Assembly (NCBI RefSeq): GCF_042657065.1
Contig: NZ_JBHSNF010000004.1
Location: forward strand, 186,001 to 250,000
Source: Rhodanobacter ginsengisoli
GTDB lineage: Bacteria > Pseudomonadota > Gammaproteobacteria > Xanthomonadales > Rhodanobacteraceae
Direction of reading: 5' to 3'
DNA length: 64,000 nt
Position 1 is the stretch's first letter. Every line of letters starts with the position of its first letter. Shown here one piece after another: positions 9,028 to 18,355 of this stretch. The notes under the pieces were generated by a model that saw only the letters and a program-made list of their open reading frames with translations, was not told where the DNA came from and ran no database searches. The position numbers and the translations under genes were made by a program.

Positions 9028-10014
9028 CTACTTGATGTCCTGCATCCCCGGCGGGCTCGACGCCGCCACGGCGGGCGCCTCCGGCTTGACGAAGCGCAGG
9101 GTCATGCGGTCGGATTCGCCGATCGCCAGATATTTCTCGCGATCCTTGTCACCGAGCGTCAGCGTTGGCGGCAGGGTCCATACGCCTTTCGGATAATCCC
9201 TGGTGTCCTTCGGATTGGCATTGATCTCGCTGCTTTCGTCCAGCGTGAAGCCGGCATCGGTGGCCAGCTTCACGACGTACGCGGTGGGCAGGTAGCCGCT
9301 CTGTTTCACCGCCGCCAGCGACGAGCCCTCGTCGGCGCGATGATCGACCACGCCCAGCACGCCACCGGGCCGCAACACGGCAAAGAACGCCTTGAACATC
9401 GCCGGCGCGGTACCGGCCCCATCCTTACTGGTGGCGACCCAGTTGTGCACGTTGCGGAAGGTCAGCACCAGGTCGGCCGAACCGGGCGGGCCGAACACCG
9501 GCGCCTGCGGATCGAATTCGACGATCCGTGCCTTGCCGTAGTGCTCCGCGTCGGCGGCAAACTTGCGATGCAGGGCGCTGTCGTCGCGGCGCGCCTCGCC
9601 ATCACCCTTGGCCGCCTGCACCGCGGCAATGTAATGACCGTTGTCGCGCAGCAGCGGTGCCAGGATCTCGCTGTACCAGCCGCCACCGGGAGTGATATCG
9701 ATCACCGTCTGATCCGGTTGTACGCCGAAGAACTGCAAGGTCGCCTTGGGGTGGCGATACACGTCACGCGCACGATTGGCCGGCGTGCGCCAGCTGCCTT
9801 CGATCACGCTGTCCAGTTGCCCGGCGGTGAAATCGCTGGCGCTGGTCGGCGGCACCAGCGTGTCGGCCGGCTGATCGGTCTCGACCGTCGCGGCAGGTGC
9901 CTGCCGTGCGGCCACGGCCGTGGGCAGCCCCAGCCAGCCGGCGAGCAGCAACAGCGCGGCCAGCGCTGCGCCAAGACGAGTGGTGTCGATCCCTGTTGTT
10001 GTCAGGTGCTTCAT
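9028..10014 (-). CDS. Exported class I SAM-dependent methyltransferase-like protein
   Basis: 328 residues from ATG 10014, preceded by GGGAG. A hydrophobic segment with AAALLLLAGWLGLPTAVAA looks like a signal peptide. The body has a Rossmann-type methyltransferase core: QTVIDITPGGGWYSEILAPL (glycine-rich SAM loop), ADLVLTFRNVHNW and GGVLGVVDHRAD. This matches a predicted-methyltransferase family in which export signals recur. Its substrate is unknown, and SAM is not expected in the periplasm, so activity there is uncertain. The gene stands alone between rluE and frmA. Confidence 0.75.
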   Translation of the reverse strand: MKHLTTTGIDTTRLGAALAALLLLAGWLGLPTAVAARQAPAATVETDQPADTLVPPTSASDFTAGQLDSVIEGSWRTPANRARDVYRHPKATLQFFGVQPDQTVIDITPGGGWYSEILAPLLRDNGHYIAAVQAAKGDGEARRDDSALHRKFAADAEHYGKARIVEFDPQAPVFGPPGSADLVLTFRNVHNWVATSKDGAGTAPAMFKAFFAVLRPGGVLGVVDHRADEGSSLAAVKQSGYLPTAYVVKLATDAGFTLDESSEINANPKDTRDYPKGVWTLPPTLTLGDKDREKYLAIGESDRMTLRFVKPEAPAVAASSPPGMQDIK

Positions 10015-10310
10015 CGTTGACTCCCTGGCGTGTATGCCATCCAAGCGTTACGCAATATGACCGGGCCGGTGTGCAGGTCCGGTGGATGCTTCGGAACGGT
10101 CGCGGGCAGACCGGCCTGATGAAGCGCTCTTCCAGCGTCGGGCAAATCGTGGTCCAGCTGACCGCGCAGGCGACCGAGCGCCCTGGATGCGCCGGCGCCA
10201 TGCCAAAGCGGTCGTGCGGGTGGCGCCGGCAGGACGCAGCCGGCAGCGTGCGCCCATTCTACAGAACTGCCGCAGGGCAATACGTCACCGGCTGCAACCC
10301 CGCGGCCTTC

Positions 10311-11423
10311 TCAGTAGTGGATCACCGACCGGATCACCTTGCCCGCGTGCATCAGCTCGAACGCCTCGTTGATCCGCTCCAGCGGCAACACCTCGGTGAT
10401 CATCTCGTCGATCCTGATCTCGCCGGCCATGTAGCGATCCACATAACCGGGCAGTTGCGAGCGGCCCTTGACCCCGCCGAACGCCGAACCGCGCCAGACC
10501 CGCCCGGTGACCAGCTGGAACGGCCGCGTGCTGATTTCCTGGCCTGCGCCGGCCACGCCGATGATGATCGATTCGCCCCAGCCCTTGTGACAGCACTCCA
10601 GTGCCGCGCGCATCACGTGCACGTTGCCGATGCACTCGAACGAGTAATCCACGCCGCCGTCGGTGAGATCGACGATCACCTGCTGGATCGGGGTGTCCGG
10701 GTAGTCCTTCGGATTGATGAAATCGGTGGCGCCCAGCAGCCTGGCCATCTCGAACTTGGCCGGGTTGGTGTCGACCACCACGATGCGCCCAGCCTTCGCC
10801 ATCACCGCACCCTGCACCACCGACAGGCCGATGCCGCCCATGCCGAACACCGCCACCGACGCACCCGGCTCGACCTTGGCGGTATTCAGCACCGCGCCGA
10901 TGCCGGTGGTGATGCCGCAACCGAGCAGGCAGACCTTCTCCAGCGGCGCGGCCTTGTCGATCTTCGCCAGCGAGATCTCCGGCAGCACGGTGTACTCGCT
11001 GAACGTGCTGGTGCCCATGTAATGCAGGATCGGCTTGCCGCCGATCGAGAAGCGCGAGGTGCCATCCGGCATCAGGCCCCTGCCCTGGGTCACGCGGATC
11101 TTCTGGCACAGATTGGTCTTGCCGGACAGGCAGTATTCGCACTCGCCGCACTCGGGCGTGTACAGCGGAATCACGTGGTCGCCCACCTGCAGCGAGGTCA
11201 CGCCCTCGCCCAGCTCCTCCACGATGCCGCCACCTTCATGGCCCAGGATCACCGGGAACATGCCCTCCGGATCGGCACCGGACAAGGTGAAGGCATCGGT
11301 GTGGCAGACCCCGGTCGCCACGATGCGCACCAGCACCTCGCCCGCTTTCGGCCCGGCCACGTCGACCTGTTCGATCGACAGCGGCTTGCCCGCTTCCCAG
11401 GCAACGGCGGCGCGTGACTTCAT
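10311..11423 (-). CDS. frmA: S-(hydroxymethyl)glutathione dehydrogenase / class III alcohol dehydrogenase
   Basis: 370-residue zinc alcohol dehydrogenase that oxidises the glutathione-formaldehyde adduct with NAD and can also reduce S-nitrosoglutathione. Visible are the catalytic zinc ligands GVCHTD and GHEGGG, the structural zinc cysteines CGECEYCLSGKTNLC, the class III stretch LLGCGITTGIGAVLNTAKV and the NAD site VFGMGGIGLSVVQGA. Length is typical. A GCAGGAG ribosome site precedes the ATG. No frmB or frmR is adjacent. Confidence 0.95.
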   Translation of the reverse strand: MKSRAAVAWEAGKPLSIEQVDVAGPKAGEVLVRIVATGVCHTDAFTLSGADPEGMFPVILGHEGGGIVEELGEGVTSLQVGDHVIPLYTPECGECEYCLSGKTNLCQKIRVTQGRGLMPDGTSRFSIGGKPILHYMGTSTFSEYTVLPEISLAKIDKAAPLEKVCLLGCGITTGIGAVLNTAKVEPGASVAVFGMGGIGLSVVQGAVMAKAGRIVVVDTNPAKFEMARLLGATDFINPKDYPDTPIQQVIVDLTDGGVDYSFECIGNVHVMRAALECCHKGWGESIIIGVAGAGQEISTRPFQLVTGRVWRGSAFGGVKGRSQLPGYVDRYMAGEIRIDEMITEVLPLERINEAFELMHAGKVIRSVIHY

Positions 11424-11494
11424 GGTTCAACTCCTGCTGGCGGGTCTGCAACGAACCGTGATGATGACGCGTGCGGCCACGATGCGAAACCACG

Positions 11495-12415
11495 CTATCC
11501 CACGGTCGTGTCTTCGGGCCGGAACGCCAGCATCTGCTGGCGGTAGTCGCCCGCCTCGTCCAGCAGCCATTCGCGAAACAGTTGCAGGCCGCGATGCTGC
11601 TGCGAGCGTGACGGATACACCAGCCAATAAGCCTCCTCCACGCGCAGGTAATGATTGCCCAGCACCTGCAGGCGCCCGGCGTCGATCATCGACTTTGAAG
11701 TCACCATCCGCCCCAGCGCCACTCCGAGACCTTCCAGCGCCGCATGGCGCAGCGCATCGAGGCTGCCGAACTGCGCAACGTAGCGCTTCGGTCGGCTGCC
11801 GCCGAAACCCTCGAACCAGTCGTTCCAGCGGGTCGACGGCGCCGGTTCGCCAAGCAAGGGCCAGCGCGCCAGGTCGGATGGATCGGCTCCACCCATCGCG
11901 GCGACCAACTCGGGCGCTGCCACCGGCGCGATCCACTCGCCGAACAGGCGCTCGCTGTGCAGGCCGGCCCATTCGCCGCGGCCATAGCGCAAGCCCGCGT
12001 CCACCGGCTCGCGCTCGAAATTGACCAGCGTCGAACCCGAGTGCAGGGTGAGTTCCAGCTCCGGGTGGGCCGCCACCAGGCGCGGCAGCCGCGGCACCAG
12101 CCAGCTCGACATGATCCCGGGACTGGCGCTGATCGTGAGTTCTTCATCGCGGCGCACCCGATACCGGCCCAGCGCCCGCTCGATGCCGTCGACGTGCTCG
12201 CCGACCGCTTCGAGCAGGCTGCAGCCTTCCACCGTCAGCTTCACGCCGCGGGGGCCACGGTCGAACAGCCGCCGCTCCAGCCGCTCTTCCAGCTGGCGCA
12301 TCTGGTGACTGAGCGCACTGACCGTGAGGTTCGCCTGCGCCGCGGCGCGTGAAAGATTGCCCTCGCGGGCCACCAGCACGAACTGCTGCAACAGTCCCAG
12401 CGGCAACTTTCCCAT
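11495..12415 (-). CDS. LysR-family transcriptional regulator (GcvA-like), copy A
   Basis: 306-residue LysR regulator. The N-terminal helix-turn-helix (NLSRAAAQANLTVSALSHQM, about residues 20-39) is followed by the linker helix and a C-terminal sensor domain of the GcvA type (FEREPVDAGLRYGRGEWAGL). It is clearly paralogous to the regulator at 17409-18329: same length, and most of the first 180 residues align without gaps. It is divergent from a 59-codon ORF and an aldo/keto reductase, its likely targets. The inducer is unknown. Confidence 0.92.
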   Translation of the reverse strand: MGKLPLGLLQQFVLVAREGNLSRAAAQANLTVSALSHQMRQLEERLERRLFDRGPRGVKLTVEGCSLLEAVGEHVDGIERALGRYRVRRDEELTISASPGIMSSWLVPRLPRLVAAHPELELTLHSGSTLVNFEREPVDAGLRYGRGEWAGLHSERLFGEWIAPVAAPELVAAMGGADPSDLARWPLLGEPAPSTRWNDWFEGFGGSRPKRYVAQFGSLDALRHAALEGLGVALGRMVTSKSMIDAGRLQVLGNHYLRVEEAYWLVYPSRSQQHRGLQLFREWLLDEAGDYRQQMLAFRPEDTTVG

Positions 12416-12428
12416 CTTGAATATTCCT

Positions 12429-12441
12429 CAAGTCTGACTTG
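12429..12441. promoter_or_regulatory. Operator-like inverted repeat CAAG-N5-CTTG, copy A
   Basis: CAAG-TCTGA-CTTG lies 14 bases upstream of the LysR start. Ten bases after it ends comes CGCTTTTTGG. The same repeat and CGCTTTTTGG, with identical 22-base spacing between their starts, occur upstream of the paralogous LysR gene. Conservation of both at two loci suggests an autoregulated divergent operator (inference). Confidence 0.6.
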
Positions 12442-12523
12442 CGAATATATCGCTTTTTGGCGAGCTGGCGCCCGCGTACCTTGAGCGCACCCCAAACCAC
12501 GTGCTTCCGAAGGAGGCGCTCCC

Positions 12524-12703
12524 ATGACATCGCTCTGGAAGGATCTGCTGTTCCTGCATGGCCATCTCGTCCGCAAGGAAGACCTGACCTGGCGTCGCGA
12601 TGCGGCACCCGAATCCGCCGCCCCCGAGGCCACCCCCCGATCATCGCCGCCGGCACCGTCAAAAGCACCGTCAAAAGAACAGGGCGCCGCCGCCTGCGCT
12701 TGA
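12524..12703 (+). CDS. Small protein of unknown function (59 aa), divergent from LysR copy A
   Basis: Short ORF starting MTSLWKDLLFLHGHLVRKED, with a strong AAGGAGG ribosome site seven to eight bases before the ATG. The N-terminal 25 residues look like a folded or amphipathic segment. The C-terminal half is Pro/Ala/Ser/Lys-rich and contains a short repeat KAPSK/PAPSK. No family recognised. The strong ribosome site and placement directly downstream of the operator-like repeat argue that it is real and co-expressed with the aldo/keto reductase 59 bases further on. Confidence 0.6.
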   Translation: MTSLWKDLLFLHGHLVRKEDLTWRRDAAPESAAPEATPRSSPPAPSKAPSKEQGAAACA

Positions 12704-12762
12704 TTCCGGCGCGGGTCGCAACCACCTCGGACGGGTAGCCGTTCACCACCCGGGGTATCGCC

Positions 12763-13707
12763 ATGCAGACACGTCCACTCGGCAACTCGCCGCTTTCGAT
12801 CGCCCCGCTCGCCTTCGGTGGCAACGTGTTCGGCTGGAGCGTCGACGAGAAACGCTCGTTCGAGCTGCTCGATGCGTTCGTCGACGCCGGCGGCAACCTG
12901 ATCGATACCGCCGACGTCTATTCGGCCTGGGTGCCGGGCAATCGCGGCGGCGAGTCGGAAACCATCATCGGCAAGTGGCTCAGGCGCAGCGGCAAGCGCG
13001 AGCAGGTGGTGATCTCGACCAAGGTCGCCAAGTGGGTCGAGCAACCGGGCCTGTCGCCGACGAATATCCGCCAGGCGCTGGACGGTTCGCTGAAACGCCT
13101 GCAGGTGGACTGCATCGACCTGTACCAGGCACACGAGGACGACGCCAGCGTGCCGTTGGCGGAAACCCTCGGCGAGTTCGGGCGGCTGATCGAGGCGGGC
13201 AAGATCCGCGTCATCGGCGCGTCCAACTACAGCGCCGCCCGCCTGGCCGACGCGCTGGCCGTGTCGAAACAGCACGGCCTGCCGCGCTACGAGAGCGTGC
13301 AGCCCGAATACAACCTGGTCAGTCGAACGGGTTACGAGAAGGAGCTCGAGCCGCTGATCCGGCGCGAGAACCTGGGCGTGATCAGTTATTACGCGCTGGC
13401 CAGCGGCTTCCTCACCGGCAAGTACCGCAGCGAGGCCGACCTGGCCAGGAGCAGCGCCCGGGGCGGCGCGGTGAAGAAGTACCTGAACCCGCAGGGTCGG
13501 CAGGTCCTGGCCGCACTGGATTCGGTGGCGGCCGCGCACCGGGCCAGCCCGGCGCAGGTCGCGCTGGCCTGGCTGATGGCCCGTCCCGGCATCACCGCCC
13601 CGATCGCCAGCGCCACCAGCGTGGCCCAGCTGCACGAGCTGCTGGGTGCCACCTCGCTGCAACTCAGCCACAACGAGATAGCGCAGCTGGACCTGGCCAG
13701 CGACTGA
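12763..13707 (+). CDS. Aldo/keto reductase
   Basis: 314-residue NADPH-dependent oxidoreductase with a TIM-barrel fold. The catalytic tetrad is visible: Asp and Tyr in LIDTADVYSAW, Lys in VVISTKVAKW and His in DLYQAHEDD. GKIRVIGASNYS and the C-terminal ITAPIASATSVAQL (cofactor phosphate pocket) are family motifs. It resembles the YajO/general stress protein 69 branch. Substrate unknown; it may belong to the regulon of the divergent LysR. Confidence 0.92.
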   Translation: MQTRPLGNSPLSIAPLAFGGNVFGWSVDEKRSFELLDAFVDAGGNLIDTADVYSAWVPGNRGGESETIIGKWLRRSGKREQVVISTKVAKWVEQPGLSPTNIRQALDGSLKRLQVDCIDLYQAHEDDASVPLAETLGEFGRLIEAGKIRVIGASNYSAARLADALAVSKQHGLPRYESVQPEYNLVSRTGYEKELEPLIRRENLGVISYYALASGFLTGKYRSEADLARSSARGGAVKKYLNPQGRQVLAALDSVAAAHRASPAQVALAWLMARPGITAPIASATSVAQLHELLGATSLQLSHNEIAQLDLASD

Positions 13708-13737
13708 GCGGGACGGGCGCGGATCCGCGAGCGGCGG

Positions 13738-14754
13738 TTACTCGGGCGCCTCGACCTGATAGCCCTCGGCCTGCAGCGCGGCCAGGTAGCCGTCCGTTTT
13801 CAGCAATTCGTCGATCGGCAGGATCGCCAGGGTCTGCGCGTTGCCCGCCAGGGCCGTCCGTGCGGCGGCCAGCCAGACCGCCTGCTGCTTCGCCGGCACA
13901 TCGTCGAGACCGAGCGTATGCGCAAACCCGGCGTCGGCGAGCGCCGCCACGCAGGCATCCCGCCGCGCGCTGTCGGGCAGCGCGCGCAGCGCCGGCAGAT
14001 CGCCGGTGGCCCAGGCATTGGCGCGCGCCTTCATCGCCGGCATGTCCTGTTCGATGCTGTCCAGCGTGCGGATGAAGCAGGTGACGTCACGCGGTGCCGA
14101 GCGCTTGAATGCCTTGATCGCCGCCCGTGGATTTTCGATGACCACCTGGTAGCTGGTCGGCACTTCCTTCACGCCATAGCGCTTGGCCAGGGCATCGATG
14201 CCGGCCTGGACGCCACCGGTCCGGCTCAGGCCATTGGCCTTGATCGCCTTGCGGTACAGCTCCTGCGCCGCGAAGATCGGCCGCCAGCGCTCGATGCCGC
14301 GATCGGCACCGATGTACTCCTGCTTGAGCACCTGCCAGCGCGCATACACCGGCGGCGGCAACAACTGCTGCAGGGTCGCGCCGTCATCGTTCTTGCGCGC
14401 GCTGTAGGCCGAGGGCAGCAGGAACAGCTTGCCGAAGAATCCCACGTCGGCCTTGAACTTCACCGACGGCGCCAGCAACACCTGCTGCGACTGGCCGATC
14501 ACCTGCTCCAGCTCGTGCGAGCGCCATTGCATGCCGCGCGGCAACGGCGACAGCGTGCCGAGCACCCACAGCACGTGCTCGCCCTTGCTGACCTTCCACA
14601 GGCCCGGACCCGGCTGCACCCCGCTGACCACCACCGCGGGAAGATCGGCCACGACCGGCGCCGCCGCACCCGCCGATTGGGCGAACGCAGGCGACAGTCC
14701 GACCTCGGCGAACAGGAGAACGGCAAAAAAGCGGGCAACAGGCAGCAGGCGCAT
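13738..14754 (-). CDS. TraB/GumN family exported protein
   Basis: 338 residues with a signal peptide (MRLLPVARFFAVLLFAEVGL, ending AFAQ). The mature part has the family's opening motif GLWKVSKGEHVLWVLGTLSP and two widely spaced conserved regions typical of TraB/GumN proteins, which resemble metal-dependent Tiki-type proteases. The usual GxH after the opening strand reads LGTLSP here, so the histidine that binds metal in active members seems absent. Function unknown. Confidence 0.78.
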   Translation of the reverse strand: MRLLPVARFFAVLLFAEVGLSPAFAQSAGAAAPVVADLPAVVVSGVQPGPGLWKVSKGEHVLWVLGTLSPLPRGMQWRSHELEQVIGQSQQVLLAPSVKFKADVGFFGKLFLLPSAYSARKNDDGATLQQLLPPPVYARWQVLKQEYIGADRGIERWRPIFAAQELYRKAIKANGLSRTGGVQAGIDALAKRYGVKEVPTSYQVVIENPRAAIKAFKRSAPRDVTCFIRTLDSIEQDMPAMKARANAWATGDLPALRALPDSARRDACVAALADAGFAHTLGLDDVPAKQQAVWLAAARTALAGNAQTLAILPIDELLKTDGYLAALQAEGYQVEAPE

Positions 14755-14820
14755 CCGGTGACTCCATCCTCGACAGCGGCCATTGTGGCAGGGCGTTGCT
14801 GACCCGCAGGTGGCCCGGAC

Positions 14821-16557
14821 TCAGGCGCTCAGCCTGGCCTCGGCCGGATACGGCGCCACGTCGACATATTCCCCCGCGCGCAGGCGCGCCTGCATCGCGC
14901 ACCACCACTGCGGATCGAAGATCTGCGGATGCGCCGCGCACAACGCCTCGCGCAGGCGCGGCGGCACGCCGAGGAAATTGACGAACAATTCGGGGAACAC
15001 GTCCGCCGGCGCGGCGTACAACCACTCGCCCAGCGGTCGCGTCTCGTCCTCCTCGCGCATCGGCGGCACCGCACGGAAGCGGCATTCCTCGAGCAGGCAC
15101 AGCTCGTCGTAGTCGTAGAACACCGCCCGGCCATTGCGCGAGATGCCGAAGTTCTTCAGCAGCAGGTCGCCCGGAAAGATGTTGCTGCCGGCCAGATCCT
15201 TGATCGCCTGGCCGTAGTCGCACATCGCGCGGCAGGCTTCGGCCTCGCCGACCTCGCGCACATACAGGTCCATCGGCCGCAGCCGGTGCTCGACGTAGCA
15301 ATGCGCGATCACCAGCTCGTCGCCTTCCACGCTCACCGTGTCGGCACATTCGGTCAGCAATTCGTCGCGCAGCAGCGGATCGATCTGGCGCAGCGGAAAA
15401 CGCAGCTGGCGGAACTCCTGGGTATCCACCAGCCGGCCCGCGCGATCATGGCGGAACACCAGCCGGTACTTCGCCTCCACCTCGCCGCGCGTGGTGTCCT
15501 TCGGCGCGGCGAAGCGGTCGCGGATCAGCTTGAACACCACCGGCAGGTCGCGCAGGGTGAACACCGCCATCACCATGCCGCGCTGGCCGTCGGCAGGCAC
15601 CAGCCGCTCCTCCGCATGGATCGCCAGGTGGCCGAAGACGCGACGGTAGCGCTCGGTCTTGCCCTGCTTGGCGCGACCCAGCACGGTGTACAGCTCCTCC
15701 AGCGGCTTGTGCGGCAGCAGCGCGCGGACGAACGCCACCACCGCACCGACGTTGTCGATGTCGGCATGGAAGTAGCTGCGCGCGTAACCGAACAGGATCG
15801 AGATCTGCGCCCGCGCGGTGAGCAGCGCGTCCACCCGCACGCCGTCGTCGGCGTGCACCAGCGCGATCACCAGCGGATGCCGGCGATGACCGCCGCGCAG
15901 GCGGCCGACCAGGTAGGCCCGGCGCTCGCGATAGAACACCGCCTGCAGGATGTCGATCGCCTCGATCGCCAGCACGCCCATCCCCGGCAGTCGCGCCGTG
16001 AGCGTCGATGCCAGTCGCGCCGCACAGCCGGCGCGGTCGGCGTAGGCGAAGCCGGCATCGGCCAGCAGGCGGTCGCACAGCACCGTCAGGTCGCCGTCGG
16101 CCCGGTAGCACTGATGCGCGGCCGCGTCGCTGCCCTCGGTATAGGGCTCGCGATCCAGTACCACGAACTCCAGCTCCGGCGCCACCCCGCGCGTGTGGAA
16201 ATGCCGTCGCGAGAGCGAGTTGAACCAGGTCTTGTACAACTCGCGATCGGCCAGCGCGGCGACCTGCTGTTCGTAGGCCTGGCGCAGCGCGATCCACAGC
16301 GCACGCGAGCGCAGCCGATCGTCCAGCAGCACATCCAGGCGCCCCTGGGTCTCGCGGATGCAGATGCCGTACAGATCGATCCGCGCCCGCGCATCCACCC
16401 CGGCCTGGCGCCAGTCACGCCGTTCGAAGCGCCGGCGCGCACGCCGGGTGATGTCGGCGAAACGCGCGTTGTAGTCGGCGAACGCATCGACCAGCAGCGC
16501 CGCGGCGGCAACGGCCTGCGGGTCCACGGACACAGTGGTGATGGCGCCGACCTCCAT
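14821..16557 (-). CDS. aceK: Isocitrate dehydrogenase kinase/phosphatase AceK
   Basis: 578-residue bifunctional enzyme that phosphorylates and dephosphorylates isocitrate dehydrogenase, so controlling flux between the TCA cycle and the glyoxylate shunt. The C-terminal kinase core shows LPVVFKLIRDRFAAPK (nucleotide-binding region), the catalytic stretch IFPGDLLLKNFGISRNG and the metal-binding FYDYDELCLLEECRF. The N-terminal regulatory domain starts about residue 10 with AVAAAALLVDAFADYNARF. Length is standard. Its substrate icd is about 2.2 kb away; aceA/aceB, its partners in E. coli, are not here. Confidence 0.96.
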   Translation of the reverse strand: MEVGAITTVSVDPQAVAAAALLVDAFADYNARFADITRRARRRFERRDWRQAGVDARARIDLYGICIRETQGRLDVLLDDRLRSRALWIALRQAYEQQVAALADRELYKTWFNSLSRRHFHTRGVAPELEFVVLDREPYTEGSDAAAHQCYRADGDLTVLCDRLLADAGFAYADRAGCAARLASTLTARLPGMGVLAIEAIDILQAVFYRERRAYLVGRLRGGHRRHPLVIALVHADDGVRVDALLTARAQISILFGYARSYFHADIDNVGAVVAFVRALLPHKPLEELYTVLGRAKQGKTERYRRVFGHLAIHAEERLVPADGQRGMVMAVFTLRDLPVVFKLIRDRFAAPKDTTRGEVEAKYRLVFRHDRAGRLVDTQEFRQLRFPLRQIDPLLRDELLTECADTVSVEGDELVIAHCYVEHRLRPMDLYVREVGEAEACRAMCDYGQAIKDLAGSNIFPGDLLLKNFGISRNGRAVFYDYDELCLLEECRFRAVPPMREEDETRPLGEWLYAAPADVFPELFVNFLGVPPRLREALCAAHPQIFDPQWWCAMQARLRAGEYVDVAPYPAEARLSA

Positions 16558-16744
16558 GCCGGCAAGTCTAGCGGGTACAAGGGCGCCGCGACGTCCTCAC
16601 GCGGAACGTTTGCAGGTCCCGCCGCCGGTGGGATAATCGACCGGTTCGCGCTACTGGCGCTTCGGATGGTCACCATCGGGGATCGCGAACGCCGTACGAG
16701 CCGCGCGCCTGGGCATCTGCCACCCCCCTTCCCAGGATTGCCCC

Positions 16745-17377
16745 ATGCCTGAATCCTCCAAACTGCTCGCCTTCAGCTTCATCTCGCTGGGTCTCGTGCT
16801 GACCCCCGGCCCGAACATGCTGTACCTGATCTCCCGGTCCATCTGCCAGGGGCGCGCGGCCGGCCTGATTTCGCTCGGTGGCGTGGCGCTGGCCTTCGTC
16901 CTGTACATGTTCAGCGCCGCGCTTGGCATCACGGCGCTGCTGTTCACCGTACCGCTGGCCTACGACGCGTTACGCCTGGGCGGTGCGCTCTACCTGCTCT
17001 ATCTCGCCTGGCAGGCCGTCCGGCCCAACGGCCATTCGCCGTTCCAGCTGCGCCAGCTCGACCGCGACCGTCCGCACAAGCTGTTTGCGATGGGCTTCCT
17101 GACCAACCTGCTCAATCCCAAGGCAGCGATGCTCTATCTCTCGCTGCTGCCGCAATTCATCAGCCCGGGCCGCGGCAGCGTGCTGATGCAATCGGTGACG
17201 CTGGGCACCACCCAGATGGCGATCAGCCTCTCGGTCAATGCACTGATCGTGCTGCTGGCCGGCTCGATCGCCAGCTTCTTCGCCGACCGGCCTTCGTGGC
17301 TGCGGGTGCAGCGCTGGCTGATGGGCACCGTGCTTGCCGGATTGGCGCTGCGCATGGCCACGCAGGCCCGACGCTGA
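16745..17377 (+). CDS. LysE/RhtB-family amino-acid exporter
   Basis: 210-residue inner-membrane protein with about six hydrophobic segments. The opening FISLGLVLTPGPNMLYLISR contains the family motif TPGPN, and GFLTNLLNPKAAMLYLSLLPQF the second signature. These proteins export homoserine, threonine, lysine or similar amino acids. The substrate cannot be read from sequence. It is divergent from aceK and convergent with LysR copy B. Confidence 0.92.
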   Translation: MPESSKLLAFSFISLGLVLTPGPNMLYLISRSICQGRAAGLISLGGVALAFVLYMFSAALGITALLFTVPLAYDALRLGGALYLLYLAWQAVRPNGHSPFQLRQLDRDRPHKLFAMGFLTNLLNPKAAMLYLSLLPQFISPGRGSVLMQSVTLGTTQMAISLSVNALIVLLAGSIASFFADRPSWLRVQRWLMGTVLAGLALRMATQARR

Positions 17378-17408
17378 CCACCGCGACCACCTGGCGACGC
17401 CCCCGCAC

Positions 17409-18329
17409 TCAGCCGCCCCGACGACTCTGCCCGCGCGCTGACGCGCACTCCCGCTCGCGACTGTAACGGCGCGCCTCCTCCAGCAGCCAGCCACGGAACG
17501 CGAGCAGCGCGGGGTGCGCCTCGGTCCGCGGCGGGTACACCAGATAGTGGGCGAACTCGGCGCGCAGCCGGCGGGTGCTCAGCAACACCAGTTGCCCGCT
17601 GTCGACCAGCGGTCGCGCCATGGTCAACCGGCCGAGCGCGACGCCGATGCCCTCGATCGCGGCGCGATGCAGCGTCTCGGTGTCGTCGAAGTAGGCCACG
17701 TAGCGCGCGGGCGGCGTGCCGCCGAAGGTGCGGAACCACTTCGCCCACACATTCTCCGGATCGCGCAACAGCGGCCACTGCGACAGCTTCGCCAGCGTCG
17801 GGCGGCCGAGCCGGGCGATCAGTCCGGGGCTGGCGATCGGGGTCAGCCAGTCGTCGAACAGGTGTTCGGCGCGCAGCCCGGCCCACTCGCCCGGACCGAA
17901 GCGCATCGCCGCGTCGACCGGCTCGCGCTCGAAATCGACCAGCTGGGCACTCGACTGCAGGTTGAGCTGCAGCTGCGGGTACTGCGCCACGAATGTCGGC
18001 AACCTCGGCAGCAGCCAGCTGGAGGCCACCGAGGGCATCACGCTGAGGGTCAGCACGTCCGACTGCGGCGTGCTGAACTGCCGCAGCGCGCGATCGATCG
18101 CATCGAACTGCGGGCCCACCAGCTGGAGCAGGTGCGCGCCGTCCGGCGTCAGGTCGACACCGCGCGGCCCGCGCACGAACAGGCGCCGGTCGAGACGTTC
18201 CTCGAGACCGCGGATCTGGTGACTGAGCGCGCTGACACTGAGGTTGAGCTGCGCCGCCGCCTGCGTCAGATTGCCCGCATGGGCTGCCAGCACGAATCCC
18301 TGCAGGGCACTGAAAGGCAGTCGTCCCAT
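17409..18329 (-). CDS. LysR-family transcriptional regulator (GcvA-like), copy B
   Basis: 306-residue paralogue of the regulator at 11495-12415. Helix-turn-helix NLTQAAAQLNLSVSALSHQI, then RRLFVRGPRGVDLTPDG and the sensor domain with FEREPVDAAMRFGPGEWAGL. It is divergent from a short exported ORF and shares the CAAG-N5-CTTG element with copy A. The C-terminus is Arg/Ser-rich and diverges from copy A. The two may bind each other's operators. Confidence 0.92.
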   Translation of the reverse strand: MGRLPFSALQGFVLAAHAGNLTQAAAQLNLSVSALSHQIRGLEERLDRRLFVRGPRGVDLTPDGAHLLQLVGPQFDAIDRALRQFSTPQSDVLTLSVMPSVASSWLLPRLPTFVAQYPQLQLNLQSSAQLVDFEREPVDAAMRFGPGEWAGLRAEHLFDDWLTPIASPGLIARLGRPTLAKLSQWPLLRDPENVWAKWFRTFGGTPPARYVAYFDDTETLHRAAIEGIGVALGRLTMARPLVDSGQLVLLSTRRLRAEFAHYLVYPPRTEAHPALLAFRGWLLEEARRYSRERECASARGQSRRGG

Positions 18330-18342
18330 ATTGAATCCGCCT

Positions 18343-18355
18343 CAAGGCAGGCTTG
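18343..18355. promoter_or_regulatory. Operator-like inverted repeat CAAG-N5-CTTG, copy B
   Basis: CAAG-GCAGG-CTTG lies 14 bases before the LysR copy B start, with CGCTTTTTGG beginning 22 bases after the repeat's first base, exactly as at 12429. The five central bases differ while the arms are kept, as expected for a dyad operator. Confidence 0.6.
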
